A DNA stretch of 64,000 bases from Paguma larvata (GCA_030068075.1 CM057830.1:26754247-26818246), one strand, 5' to 3'; positions 12,086 through 25,334 are shown, numbered from the stretch's first letter. The notes: a model not told the origin generated them from the sequence alone. Translations and numbers: made by a program.

Positions 12086-12474
12086 AATAAATAAATAACT
12101 CAGCATGTCTGGGTTGTTCAAACTCTATGCATTCCAAAGACAAGGTCTAGCTCTTAACTAGTCTCTGGGAAATAACCTCCAAGCCTTGGTAATATCCTGT
12201 CTGACTAAAAGTGCCTTTGTTTACCTCAGGCCTTGGGCCACAATACAATTTATGTGAACACTGTGATTTATAGTGTGGTCTACTGTGACTTCTGCAAAGG
12301 CTAGCCACTTAGGAAGTCAAGTTACCGCCCCCCCCCCGGGTATTTCACGTCCACAATTACCATCCCCAATAAAATCCTGGAAAGCCAAGACATGTGTAAA
12401 TTCTTGTCAGCAATACTCTGTAAGTGCTGTCATACATCACTGCTGGGAGAATGAATCGTTGTTCCTACGATTCC

Positions 12475-12765
12475 ATAGGGAGAGGGCAACTGGAAGCTGG
12501 CACCTGGTCTCTCCTGGACACTGTCTTATGCACCTTTTCCCTTTGATTTTAATATTTATCCTTTTGCATTAAAAAACCCATAACCATGAGTATAACTGCT
12601 TTTATGAACTATTTGAGTCCTCCTAGCAGAATCACTGAACCGGAGGGTGGTCTTGAGGATACTTATCAGCAGCTGCCTGAGAGAACATATTCCCAGGTTC
12701 TGGGGGTAAAGACACAGACCTCTTTGGGTGGCCATTACTATGCCTACCACACTAAATAAACACAT
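12475..12765 (+). mobile_element. Probable degraded ERV LTR fragment
   Basis: The motif series 'cataaccatgagtataactg', 'gagtcctcctagcagaatca' and 'gaaccggagggtggtcttga' resembles the polyadenylation-side region of a mammalian LTR that I cannot name with certainty. A C10 run lies just upstream, near 12328. Low confidence. Confidence 0.35.
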
Positions 12766-12981
12766 GACTGCTCTGTATAAACTTCCTCATTTTTAGTACA
12801 AGAGGAGTGTTTAGAAACGTTACCAAAAGAGTTTGGAAGAATATGTGCCTTTATTGAGGCACAATAAGGTTTCCTCTGGAAATACTTACCAATTGTTTTA
12901 TACTATTCTTATTTTTACAACTACTATTTCCTGTATATATAATGAAAATAAAGAGCAGAGTCAAAAGAAAAAAGCAATGTC

Positions 12982-13189
12982 GGGGTGCCTGGGTGGCTCA
13001 GTCAGTTAAGCACCCAACTCTTGATCTTGTCTCAGTCATGATCTCAGGGTCTTGAGATAGAGCCCCGCATTGGGCTCTGGAATGACCATGGAACCTGCTT
13101 AAGATTCTTTGTTTCTCCCTCTCTCTCTGCCTCTCCCCAACTCGCACTCATGCTCTCTTTCTCTGTCTCTCAAAATAAATAAACAAAAC
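12982..13189 (+). mobile_element. CAN-SINE
   Basis: Canonical head 'ggggtgcctgggtggctcag', CT-rich block and AATAAATAAAC tail. Flanked by a 14-bp imperfect TSD, aaaaaagcaatgtc (12968-12981) and aaaaaaccaatttc (13190-13203), 12 of 14 matching. Confidence 0.92.
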
Positions 13190-13203
13190 AAAAAACCAAT
13201 TTC

Positions 13204-14060
13204 ATATTATTTTACAGTTAGTTATCAATGAAAGAGTATGCAATCAACTTATGCCTAGCAATGGCCAATGAACAAATATACACAGCTTTCATCTATGAGG
13301 ACGAGAGATAACCAAGGGAATGAAAAGCTCTATTAACCACCGGAGACATCAAAACAACTATTTGGAAAACCAAATATCCCCAATATCAATATCTTTAAAG
13401 GCATGAAATGTATTGATGTAAACTGTAACTAAAAAAGAGGAAACGCTGAGATATGAGATGTGTCTGTCTCCAAGAGGAATTTTTTAAATTTATATAAATC
13501 GGATCAAACTCGAACATTATTTTTAACTTCCTGAAAAGAGAAAATATTATATAAGGTTTATTAAATTGTACCTGATTTCAGAGGCAAAGTTTAACACTGA
13601 AGGATGAGATGATTTATTGACTTTGTCCTACAGTTGTGATTTCATGCTTGAAGTTATCCCTCTTTGAAACTTTCCAGTAGTTTCAAGACAAACAGTAATC
13701 ACTAGGCAAGAATAATTGCAAATAGATGGCAAGAAAAGAAGGGAGGACAAGACGGCATGAAACAATAACCTCCAATGATGTCACTGACAAGTGAAAAGGA
13801 TCCAGGAAAAAAGATCTTGTGTGAACTACATAGACCATGGAAAATCAATCCGAAATTGTGTACATCACTCAAGGATGATACGAAAACACACATGCATGTT
13901 TTTCCTTTGTAATAATTACTTAGGACTAAGAAACCAACATGGTATCAATGGACACAATAACATGGTTTCTTTAGGCTGCCTTCACCTGACTATATCTAAT
14001 CTTGGTAACTTTAGATAAGAAATCAGAAATATACAAAGCAGGATGATCTAATAATCAAGA
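13204..14060. other. Unique sequence
   Basis: No gene or recognisable repeat. Short opposed open frames near 13700-14018 show no domain. Confidence 0.45.
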
Positions 14061-14075
14061 TACATATGACATTTT

Positions 14076-14298
14076 TAAATAATATTTTTAATTTCTTTAC
14101 TTTTGAAAGAGAGAGAGAGGGAGAGAGGGAGAGAGAGAACAGGTGAGGAGCAGAGAGAGGGAGACACAGAACCCAAAGCAGGCTTCAGGCTCCAAGTTGT
14201 CAGCAAAGAGCCCAACGCAGGGTTCGAAGCCATGAACAGCGAGATCATGGCCTAAGCCGAAGTCAGACGCCGAAAGGACTGAGCCATCCATGTGCCCC
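14076..14298 (-). mobile_element. CAN-SINE, antisense
   Basis: Reverse-complement SINE: T-rich tail at the left, GA-rich block 14105-14165, and a 'gagccatccatgtgcccc' head end at the right. Imperfect 11-bp TSD, tatgacatttt (14065-14075) and tataacatttt (14307-14317), one mismatch. Confidence 0.9.
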
Positions 14299-14429
14299 AA
14301 AGTATGTATAACATTTTAAGCTTCCTCTCTGAGCTTCAACAATAACACAACCTTTTTATCTGGTGGAGGGGCTCCAAGGAGTAAGTCATCTAACCAGATA
14401 TTTCAGTCACTATCAAAACCAAAACTATA

Positions 14430-14528
14430 CACACACACTGCCACGCTTTTGTGCACACACTTACACATATGCATGCACACATTTACACACATGCACACGC
14501 ACACACATACACACACATACACCCCTAC
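14430..14528. repeat. Interrupted (CA)n microsatellite
   Basis: Compound CA/TACA/TGCA repeat with many interruptions, so probably old and fairly stable. Confidence 0.9.
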
Positions 14529-14529
14529 A

Positions 14530-15285
14530 CAACCTTGTATGAAAGGAAATTAAAATAAAACCAAACATTGGGCGACAGAAGCACTGGGCCACTCTCACAG
14601 AAGTCAGTCTATGAAAGGCTAGTAAGCTTCCATGGAAACCTCAATATATGTAATTTTAAAAATTCAAATAAATTCTATCTGGACCTGCAATCCAGTTTCC
14701 AATCATGGCTTTTCTCATTTCTAGGTCCTCTGATGTCCTTTGCGTTCTCAAAAAAGTACAACATCTCGCACATCTAGCAACCCAGTCATGGTGCTGTAGT
14801 GATGTTTTTTCAGAAGATTTCTTACAGGTGTCCGAGCTACCGGCAATTCACTCTTACATAAATTTTAGCCATGAGGAAAGAAAAAGAGCATCTTAAAATG
14901 ATAGCCAAGACAAAATCACCTATCCTTTTATCCCAATGAATAAAAGAAAGTCATGCTGCTTTTTCATTCCAGTTAACATGACTTACTTTTGACTTCACAT
15001 CTCCATTGTCCAATGATTCCAACAAAATTTCAACAAATAGCATTGCTTTCCCAATGTATGCATAAGTAGTGTCTTTAATTTCTACTTCTAAGCCTGATAC
15101 AGTCCATGAGGCGATCAATTTAAGAATAAAGTTACCCGTACGGGTATAATAACAGTCATGTTATTCCAACTAGTACTGCAACTCAACACTATATATTTAA
15201 ATTCTCTCATTCTCTCTCCCTTTCCACATACTTCCCTCTTGCTTCCTATTTTCATCTCTGTTCAAACTTTGTGAGTTAACTGTAG
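14530..15285. other. Unique sequence
   Basis: No gene or nameable repeat. Two overlapping plus-strand frames near 14568-14896 are of chance length. Confidence 0.45.
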
Positions 15286-15289
15286 ATCC

Positions 15290-16830
15290 ACATGAAATAC
15301 TAAGAAATAGTAGAGAGGTAACAGTATACCCTTCGCCCGGTTTCCCCCACAATAACATCTGTAGTGCAGTATCGCAATAAAGAAGTTAAGAGGGATAGAA
15401 TCCATTAACCTTATTCGGATTTCACCAGATCAGTGTGTCTGAACTTTCCTGAGTGTTTTTGTGCTTATGTATAGAGTTCTACATTATTTTATTGCATGTA
15501 GAGACCAGTACGACTACCACTATAGTTAAGATACAGAATATAACCATCACAGGGACCCGACTACGATTCTTTTACAAACACAGTCACCTCCCTCTCACCT
15601 GCCCTTCACAGCCTCTGGCAGCAACAACTATGTACTTTTTAGTCACAATTGTGTCATTTTAAGAATGCCATATAACTGGAGTAATATGCTATGTGACCTT
15701 TGGAGATTAACTTTTTGTGTTCGCTGTAATTCTCTTGAGATCCACTCAAGTTATTACATATAGTAAGACTTCTTTCTCTGCTGAGCAGGATTCCATGGAA
15801 TGGAAGTCTCAGCTTGTTGAATGATTCACTCCATGAACAAAATTTTGTTTGTTTCCAGTTCGGGGCTATTGTGCGTAAAGGCGCTATGCATATTAACATA
15901 CAGGTTTTCACGTGAGCACACATTTTCATTTCTCGGGGATGAATGCTCCAGGGTTTAATTTCTGGATCATATGTTAAGCACAGGTTTTGTTGGGAAAACT
16001 ATTATATTCTTTTCCGGAGTGGCTGTGAGTAGTCAGTATGTCTACTAGCGACGCATGAGTAATCTAGTTTTTCTGCATTCTTGCCAGCATTTCTACCATC
16101 ACTATTTTTAAGACATTCTGATAGGCGTGAGGTAATACCTCACTGTTCTTATTTTTAAATTGTATGTCTTTAATACTGGCGATGTTGAACATTTGCTATG
16201 TGCTTATTTGCCATCTGTGTATCTTCTTCACTGCAATGTCTATTCAAGTGTTTTGCCCATTATCTCCTTGGAGTTTTTGTGTTTTTCTTTTAATGTTGGG
16301 TTTTCGGAGTTCGTATATTATAGCTAAAAATATTTTTTTCCTGATATGTAGTCTGTGTATGTGTTTTCACATTCTGTGGCTTTCTATTTCATCCTCTTAA
16401 CAGAGATGAAAATAACAACTTTCCTCCATTGAACTGCTTTTACATCTATGTCAAAAATCAGTTGGGTATATTTAGGTCCCTTTCTAGATTCTCTGCTCTG
16501 TTCCATCAATCTGTTTTCATCGCACTGACGTTATCACACCGTCTCGATTACTGTACCTATATAGTATGTCTTAATTGCGAGTAGAGGGATTCCTCCCACT
16601 TTTTTTTTTCTTTTTAAAGCATTAAATCTACAGATCAATTTGGGGGAGAATTGAGACATCTTTACTATGCTTTGTTTCCTAATCTACGAAAGTGGTATGT
16701 CTCTGATATTATTTAGATCTTCACCTCTTTCGTCGACATTTTGTGATTTTCAAGGGACAGATCCTATACATATTTTTGTCAGATTTATACCTAGTTAATT
16801 ATTTTTGGAACAAATGTAAATGAAATTGTA
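15290..16830 (-). mobile_element. Ancient L1M, 3' region, antisense
   Basis: About 1.5 kb following the antisense L1M 3' order: 'cccggtttcccccacaataa', 'gattccatggaatgga', 'gtttccagttcggggctatt', 'cagagtggctg'-like 'ccggagtggctgtg', 'acattctgataggcgtgagg', 'gatgttgaacatttgctatg', then 'ttccatcaatctgttttcat' and 'ctacagatcaatttggggga'. Many substitutions and no open ORF2. The open frames in it are fragments. Confidence 0.8.
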
Positions 16831-16834
16831 ATTC

Positions 16835-17905
16835 TAACTCTTTTAAAATATTTTTAAGATTACCTGAAATTTAAAATCCCAAGCTCCTTTTAGCAGTAAT
16901 GGAAAAATATAAACAAAACATTTTAGAAGTATTTTTGTTTTTCTTACAAATAATGTTAAACGTCACAATCGAAAATGGATCTTGGTACTGATTTGAAGAG
17001 ATTAAGAGCTCCAAATTTCTTAAAGTGGTAATATTGCTCTTTTACAAGAATCTCTATGCTCTAAAAGAACACTGGCCAAAGGAAGTCTTTAGACTTTAAT
17101 CATTAAATGTATATTACCATATATAAAATCCTCTCATGCTGCAAACACTGTAATGTTTTTCCATCACCTAAATTAATAATTTTATCTTTATTTTATATCT
17201 ATTCTTACATTTTATAAAACAGCAGTGTTTTAGGGTAACAACTTTCCCAGAAGGTAGTATTATTTCCAGTAATATTTATTCACATTTCGATACACTCTAA
17301 CAACTTACAGCTACAATTTAATAAAATATGTACCATTTAACTATATACCAAACAAATGGATGATTGAAAAAGCAAGTTTTTACTCCCTGAATTAAGAGTT
17401 ATGTTTCATATCAATCTTTCTTCCATTACTCTGTTAGTTTAAATGCATACTAAGTGGCATTTGCAAAATTAATCATAATGTTGTCTAAGCAGACACAGTA
17501 CTTAACAGAGTCCACTGTCTCAGTAGGAAAGGAGTATTCCTGGTTTCAGCCAAATTTCTTTGATTTAGAGTTAGGTAAATTTGATTAAATATAGACAAAT
17601 TTATATCCATAGTTAACTCCCCAGTTCTCTATTTCTTTGCAGTCCAGGCCATTACTAACAGTATAAAGATCACGTGGGATTAATAAGAGCGCTAGAGAAG
17701 AAAACTTTTTCACTTTTCTGACTTCAGCAGGGGAGCATATAGATTTTGTATTACAAAATCATCAGTCTCTTTTCCTAAAATTTCATTATGTTTCACATGT
17801 CTTGGCATTGCTGTGTTAAGTGGAGTGACATGGTGGCAGTGCAAGCCCTTCTCGCCCCCCACTTAATCAGCACGCTAATAGTATCACTATTAGCTACAAT
17901 CGTAA
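16835..17905. other. AT-rich unique sequence
   Basis: No gene or repeat recognised up to the TSD of the L1 that starts at 17921. Confidence 0.45.
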
Positions 17906-17920
17906 GAAATTACCATTTTC

Positions 17921-19510
17921 CAGAAAGCCCAGAAATAAATCTACAATTACAAGGTCAATTAATCTTTGACAAAGGCGAAAGAATATACAACGGGGAAGAG
18001 ACCGTCTCAACAAATCGTATTGGGAAAACTGGATAGCAACACGCAAAAGAAGGAAATGGGACACCGTGTTTTTCACATCATAGACAAAACTAAACTCAAC
18101 TGGATTAAAGACATATGAGACTCGAAACCTTGAAAAATCCTAGAAGAGAGCACAGGCTGTAATTTCTCTGACATCAGACATAGCAATTTTTTTCTAGCTA
18201 TACCTCCTGAGGCAAGGGAAACAAAAACAACATAAAATGCTGGGACTACATCAAAATAAAAAGCTTCTGCACACAAGGGAAATAATCAACAAAACCAAAA
18301 GACAACCAAAGGAATGGGAGAAGATATTTGCAAATGACATATCCAACAAAGGGTTAGTATCAAAAATATATAAAGAATTCATACAACTCAATGCCAAAAG
18401 CAACAAACGATCCCATTAAAATGAGCACTAGACATGAGTGGACATTTCTCCAAAGAAGATATATAAATGGTCAACACATGAAAAGATATTCAACATCACT
18501 GATCATCAGGGAAATGCAAATTAAAACCACAAGGAGATATCACTTCATATCTGTCAGAATGGCTAATATCAAGAATACAAGAAACAAGTATTGGCAAGGA
18601 TGTGGAGAAAAAGGAACACTCATGCACTGTTGGTGGGAATGTAAATGGGTGCAGCCCCACAGTATAGAGGTTCTTAAAAAATTAAAAATAGAAATGCTCT
18701 ATAATCCAGTAATTGTACTACTGGGTATTTACCCAAATAATACGAAAACACTGGGGCACCTGGGTGTCTCAGTTGGTTAGGCATCTGATTTTGGCTCACG
18801 TCATGATATCACAGTTGCTGAGTTCAAGTCCTGCACTGGGCTCTCTAGTGACAGCATAGAGCCTGCTTCAGATCCTCTGTCCCTCTCTCTCTCTCTGCCC
18901 CTCTCTGGCTCATGTGAGGGAACACTCTGTTTTTCTTAAAAATAAACATGAAAAAATAAAAACACTAATTCGAAAGGATATGTGGACCGCTATTTTATGG
19001 CAGCATTATTTACAAGAGCCAAATTATGGAAGTAGCCCAAGCGCCCACTGATAGATGAATGGATAAAGAGATGGTGAAATATGGATGGTGAAAGGTATGG
19101 ATGAAATATTATTCAACCATTAAAAAGAATGAAATCTTTCCATTTGCAACACCATGGATGGATCCAGAGAATATAATGCTAAGTGAAATAAGCCAGAAAA
19201 AGACAAATACCATATAATTTTATTCATATGTAGAATTTAAGAAACAAAATGAATAAACAAATGGAAAAAAAGAGACATACCAAGAAATAGACTGTCAACT
19301 ATAGAGAACAAGCTGATGATGACCAGAGGGGAGGGAGGTGGATGAAATAGGTGAAGGGGATTAAGAGTACTTCAGACTATCTTGATGAGCACTGACTAAT
19401 ATACGAAATTGTTGGATCTGTATATTGCACACCTGAAGCGAATATGACACTGTATGTTAACTACAGTAGAATCACAATTTTTAAAAAGACTATATTAATA
19501 ATGGAGAAAA
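17921..19510 (+). mobile_element. 5'-truncated L1 with ORF2 C-terminus and 3' UTR
   Basis: Sense L1 carrying the end of ORF2 and the carnivoran 3' UTR. Translated pieces show ORF2 hallmarks, such as GCGEKGTLMHCWWECKWVQP (the C-terminal cysteine-rich segment) and LLGIYP-like residues before a SINE interruption. The reading frame is shifted between 18237-18419 and 18391 onward, so it is a pseudogene fragment. The 3' UTR keeps 'gagcactgactaatatac' and 'acactgtatgttaactac'. The flanks aaattaccattttc (17907-17920) and aaattccattttc (19511-19523) differ by one base indel and are the likely TSD. Confidence 0.92.
18753..18958 (+). mobile_element. CAN-SINE nested in the L1
   Basis: Complete SINE interrupting L1 ORF2. 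It is bounded by an exact 8-bp TSD aaaacact (18745-18752 and 18959-18966), and L1 homology resumes directly after it. It is therefore younger than the host L1. The frame 18391-18780 reads from ORF2 into the SINE, giving a meaningless chimeric tail. Confidence 0.95.
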
Positions 19511-19584
19511 AAATTCCATTTTCATGTTAAGAATGATCAAATAGCCATTTTAAATGATTCAACTTATACATGTATCTTAGATAA

Positions 19585-19622
19585 TTTATATATTATATAA
19601 ATATATATTATATATTATATAC
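19585..19622. repeat. (TA)n low-complexity tract
   Basis: Nearly pure A/T with TATA-rich units just downstream of the L1. Confidence 0.85.
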
Positions 19623-20146
19623 ATGGAGGGATGGATGAATGAAATGATTAGTGTACGTGTGACTAGATGAATTAAGAAAACATGTATACAAAGAAGTGAG
19701 GTTTTCTGGATACAGTTATTCTCATGAAATAAATGCCTTATCTTGGTATGTATATTTGATTAGATGATTTAAAGCTTAGAGGTTTTAAACATAGGTTTAA
19801 GAGCTTAAAAGGTAGATAGACATTTACACATTTACTTCCCCAGTCTTGATCATAGTATTTCCTCAAGAATTAGAGAACTGGCCTCTTTTTCCAAATCTAA
19901 TGATTCTCACCTTAATACTGTGTTACCCACAGAACACTCCTAATGCATTATCCTAGTCTGACTTATAATGTGTTATACAATGGTAGTTATTTCATAATGA
20001 ATACTAGCTAAAAGAAAATCGGTACATCCATACTCAGAGAAAGGAAGGGAAATGATAATGAATAGTCGCAAGCATAATGCATGTAGGAGTACAGGACAAA
20101 ATGCCATTGATTTGAGCTCTCTTCCTATGCGCCCAGAGACACTCAG

Positions 20147-20189
20147 ACACACACGCGCACGCACACGCGCGTGCGCACACACACACACG
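20147..20189. repeat. Alternating (CA/CG)n tract, Z-DNA-prone
   Basis: 43 bp of perfect purine-pyrimidine alternation mixing CA and CG steps, with the palindrome cacgcgcgtg at its centre. This is the sequence class with the highest Z-DNA potential. The clustered CpGs contrast with the CpG-poor surroundings. Confidence 0.92.
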
Positions 20190-23100
20190 GAGCGGATATG
20201 TCTAAAAATGTCTACAGAGACAGAAAAGAAAAATTCAGGGTCATCCTCGCCTTGCTCTGAACATGCCTGAGATTTACCTATAATTCTTTTTTTAGTATTT
20301 ACCACATTCTATCTGCTATTACAGTCATCCATTATGAGGAATCATTATCATCACCTTCATCATCATCTTTGCTAACATCGCAGACACAACAGATGTGAAT
20401 CATATGGAAGACAAGTATTATAAGAAAATGGGACCTGCACTCAGATAAGAAAACCTTCAACCTTTTGCCTCTATTAAAGGCTGACAAGCTGACTTAAATG
20501 GGTAGTATGTTCAAAACGGTTTCTTTCACCCTTGCAATCTCCCCAGCTAATTACACTGTAATACTTCCATTAAGGTGAGGATAGAGCATTGCTGGGGGTC
20601 AGTTATAGGCCCTCCGTGAACAATAAACTAGAATAAAAAAGAAAATGGGTACTTCACTGCTTTCCATGTGCAAACAGTCCATTACAATTTTGGATAGATG
20701 GGTGACAGACAGTTCAAATAGAGTATGGAATTAAAAACCATCCAGTACTGGACACGGCAGCAGCAGGAGCCTCTCCAGCAGCTCTTGTGATACCATAAAG
20801 ACACCGAGAAACAGCCATGCAGACGAGGAAGAGCAACTGTATTACTCGTTGCTTATAAAATCTCAGTAAAAGCTTCCCGTCAAGTTAGGCTTGAACAAAG
20901 AATGATGCAACCTGATTCTTACAGCATGACAGACACCACATGCCGATGATACCACAAAATTACTTCCTTTATAAATTCTGTATTTTTTTGTTTCACCATG
21001 GTGTTAGCTGCCAGGGCCACAAGAGCAGGAGTAAAAGGGTTAGAGCATGAAGGGGTGGAATGGAGATAGATCGCAGTAGTCCTACAGTTTCTGTGCGTGA
21101 CTTTTCTCCTCTAATCACTGTTAGCTTCAAGGGCAGAAATCAGCTCTGAGTAATCTTTCCAAAGCTCTCAATGCTCAGCCTAAGACATTCCATGTAGTAT
21201 ATGCCCAACCAAAACATTAAGTGCATGGTACTTTAACTAGATAAAAGCAATGAAATGGGAGGAAAAGTCAACTGAGAAAGAAGATAGCTCTGTGCTTTAT
21301 TAAAGCAACAGGAAAGATAAATAAAGCTTTAGTATGTAAACTGATTTAAAGTAAGTCACTACCAACATGCTATAATATCTGTACAATATCTGTCCGGAGC
21401 TACTATGACAGTTGAATTTAAGAAATATTTTGATAGCGATAGGTGGCTTGGTGGCTAGACTACCAGCTCTAAGACAAGTTTAGCCTTCGGGATTATCCCA
21501 CGTCATTTTCTTCCCCAAGACGGTCTCAAACATCCTGTCTCTGTCAGCACTACCCAGCATTATTTGTGCTTTTGGGTAAATTTCTGTACTCAGTCTTGCT
21601 TGGTATGTTGAAGTAGTACCAGTTTAAAGCTACTTGTTAGCTGTTTCCAGGTGTTAGGTAAGTAAGTAAACAAACTGTTTTCTACACTGAGAGAATTGGA
21701 AGAAGTCACAGATACTATCTAATATGGTAGCTTTTTCCTAGTTCTAAGGGTATGACCACTATGTCCAGAGGGTGTTAGTGGAAGCAGGTGAGAGTCGAGT
21801 AATTTCTCTTTTCATCCAGAATGCCTACATTTTCAACTCAATTTTTGGTTGGATTTCCACATAAAATCCCTTTTCGAGAATGTGTTCTGTGTATTAAAAA
21901 ATACAAAGTCTGATCTAGTCGGTTACAGAGGTGGTAAAAATATGGAACGTCTGCTTCCAATCGCATTGCATATATGCTGGCATACATGCCAGTAAAACAA
22001 CGACATCTTTTTTCCCGACTAGTTTTGGACACTCTCTGAAAGCTTGTCAAAGCACTCCTGGAAACTACTATTAAGCAACCATACATGGTGTGATAATTTT
22101 TTATCCTTACCATTAATTTTTTTTCTTTAACCATATGATCTAATGCTTCCATCATTGAGATGAAAAGACAAGGTCCAGAACAGTAATGACTACTTCCAAA
22201 TGACGAGCAGCAAAACGTGTTACTTCTAAGTCTCCTTAACGCCCACACCAATGCCTCTTTTGATAATTGCCCTTGTTATTTTCCCAAATACACTTATTTG
22301 ATAAAAATGGATGAGAAATTAAATCACAGGTAAAACTACTGATACTATGCTCTCTTGGGTTGGATTTTTTCAGAAGTGGACCCTAAGAAGAGGATTTGAA
22401 AGCAAATAATTTATTTCAGAGGTGATCCCAAGAAGCACAGTCAAGAAGCTGGTGACATGAAACTGAAGGCAGCAAAGTCTAAGTTGACAAGCTTGTTGTC
22501 ACTGTGATCAACTGAGGATGAATAGCACTTGGAGACAGCGTTGTCTCACCTGAGAGATAAAAAAGGTGGAGTTTTTCCTATTGCTTCTCACCTGGTACAT
22601 GCTATGGACAATCCCGAATGATCTTACATCCGGGAAACTTTCAGGTAGCCTCAGAGCAAGCGGAAACCAAATTGTAATATGAATTTGGAGGTATGTAGGG
22701 GAACAGTGGTTCCCCAGAATAGAGGGGTATGCATCAAGATCATCTGTTACAGGCATCTAGTAATTCTGCAAGCATTGTTACAAGTATGTCACTTCAACCC
22801 CTTTCAAAAGAATGAAATGCACTTTCAAACAATTTGGTTGAAATGATACCGCACTGGAAATAAAAACTTTAGAGACTTAATGATTATAATGCTAGCTAAT
22901 TTCTTATTAACTACATTATATTTGTTTTAGAATGAGCCTTAACGCATACAAATTTTCTCAACCATCAGAGAAGGTTCCATTTTACTTTTAGAACGTTTCT
23001 GATACAAGGCGATACTCCTTCAGTCAATTAAAAGTACCAGCAAGTCCATCTAGTTGGTAAAGGTTTCCACCTGGAGCCACTGCTGACAGGGCTCATGTTA

Positions 23101-24885
23101 GCTGACACTATCACACTAACACGGTCTTACACCGTGACCAATCGTCTCAGCTTCCCCGCTTATTTTAGACCAGCATTTATTCTCTATCTTTGCCACATTA
23201 AAGGCTGTAAAGATTTTCCCTTGATTCATTTGGAGACAAATGATTACCAAAAGGCATTATCTTTTCAAAAATGGAAAACAAGCTATCGTCGAATACACAT
23301 GTCTTTAATATACAAGGTTTTGAATGCATTCCCACTAGAAATTATGGTTATACCTTCCCTTACCTTTCACCCAACTCGTTGTATCCAAGGGCAATGCTTA
23401 TAAAGTACGCAACAAGAGTCATCACATTTACAGTGTTTTGTAAATATAGTCACAGTATTTGATTTTCACGAACAGAACAGTAAAATGTATCATTCTCTGT
23501 GGTTACTATAATTCTACAAATGATTGTTTCATTCCCTAATACTGTAACATGCACAACTGAATTCTGTCAGCCTCAATGTATTCTTTAAACACAGTGCACC
23601 AAATTCCACCACAAACGAAAAGAACTGTACATAAATGTCCATAAAGAGTGAACAGAAATTCTATGAAAAGCATCAAAATACATAATTAAATATGCAAAGC
23701 TCCTGGCACGTGGCTTCCTGTCACAAAGTAGAGAAGCGCATACATTTTGGAACCGCTTTGCTACACAATCCATCCATCTCTGAGATTTTCCCTCCACAGA
23801 GATGATTTCAGAGATTATAAAAAACTTCTTTATTAATTCCTTACTATCGCAGAGCTGTCTATTAAAGCAAGGAGGGTGTGAACAGCCCACATCACTGGGC
23901 ATGTCCATTGAATTACTACTCTCCTTGCAATTGCAAGAGACTTGTGACCTGGCAGCCTGTCCAGATGTAGACCTGAGGTTTAGGCTACAAACCAATTCTC
24001 TTTTCTCCTGCTGGCATCGTATAACCCCTACTTTCCAAACTCAAATCCTTTTGAATATAGTTCGGGTTCTAATGAAAATTCAGTGGGGAAATTAGATATA
24101 GTCAGATATATAGTTTTAACTGCAGGAATGCTTTACAACAACCATGTTAGATGGGCACAAGTGGGTGACTGGTAACGTCCATCATTCTCTCTGAATGATG
24201 AATGGAGGAAACAAATGGCCACATTTTCATTTTGTTTTGCTTTACTAAAATGCCCGAACTGGTTTACCTCAAACTTAACTGCCATTTTGCTCTTCTGTGA
24301 TTTTTACTTGAACCTTTAATTACATTATTTTTGTTGTTTTCTTAGTGGATACTTGGAACGAATGAAGACCTTGGGGGTGGGTAATGTGTAAATCACCAAG
24401 AAATAAAGCTTTAACGTGCTGTGCTCTATACATTCCCAATATGTAGTGTTACTAATATATTATCATAGCTAACGATGCCAATTTCTACCAGCATGAAATA
24501 CACAAAAACCATAACTTACCTCAACTTATTTCCATCAATGAAACATGGAAGAATCTTGAAAATCTCTTCGGTACCATGGTTAGTACATAGGAGTGAAGAA
24601 GGATGACACAAACATGGTGCTATTATAGATTCAAGGAAATCTAGTTACCTCATTCTTTCCAACTGTAAGTAAAATTTGAGTCACTGCATCCTCAGGTGCC
24701 ATGCCAAGGATAAAGCATGAAAGGAGAAATCACAAACTTTAGGCACCAATCATCTATATCAATAAACAACCTGAAAAGTACAGCTGAGCTAGCTAAGTGT
24801 TGACTCAGTTATGAGGAGGATGCTACATGAGTATACACAGGGGTACACGATTCATTCAAAGATGAAGAAGCACCATCTACACAAT
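20190..24885. other. Long unique block, no gene called
   Basis: About 4.7 kb in which I recognise no SINE, LINE or LTR. Minus-strand frames of 137 codons (21838-22251) and 136 codons (23585-23995) have no domain, no supporting splice or promoter signals, and are of chance length. A terminal-exon-like arrangement at 24346-24430 is discussed in findings. 22370-22760 may hold a degraded repeat I cannot assign. Confidence 0.4.
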
Positions 24886-24889
24886 CTGG

Positions 24890-25330
24890 GAGGATTATAA
24901 AATGTGCAACGAGTTAATATGTGGGAGTAAGGAATGCTTTAGAGTGTCGAGTGGGGTGAACATACCCAAAGGTACAAGGCAGGGAAGTGCATTCCATTCA
25001 GAGAATTGTTCCTAAAGCTAGGGTAAGGCGTTCAAATTGGTGGGTGAAAAATCAGACCTGAGAACAAGGCAGCGGGAATGTTGTAAAGGGCCTTTTCTTC
25101 CTTACAAGTTATTTGAATTAATTCCTGAAAGTAATCAGGAGCCACCTGTGTATTTAAGCAGGGGTGTGCCGTATTATATTGGCCTTTGAGAGATATGAAC
25201 CTAGCAGCCTCTACAAGGAGTAAACAGGAGAGACCCATGACACACAAGTAAGTCAGGAAGCCATCACGGTATTCTAAGTGAGCTACACAGATCTGAACTA
25301 AGGCAGTGACTGCAGGTGGTATGGAAAACA
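24890..25330 (+). repeat. Ancient mammalian interspersed repeat, class unassigned
   Basis: Motifs such as 'gggaagtgcattccattcag', 'gttgtaaagggcc', 'taatcaggagccacctgtg' and 'agcaggggtgtgcc' follow a mammalian-wide repeat whose consensus I recall but cannot name. Related pieces occur at 39885, 43198 and 58640 in this window. Confidence 0.35.
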
Positions 25331-25334
25331 GACA

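Noticed and set aside
18391..18780. 129-codon plus-strand frame as a gene
   Set aside because: It is L1 ORF2 C-terminus reading into a nested SINE, a pseudogene fragment.
21838..22251. 137-codon minus-strand frame
   Set aside because: No recognisable motif and of chance length; no promoter, acceptor or poly(A) signal in a sensible order.
23585..23995. 136-codon minus-strand frame
   Set aside because: Same reasoning; the opposed plus-strand frame at 23802-24095 is equally unremarkable.
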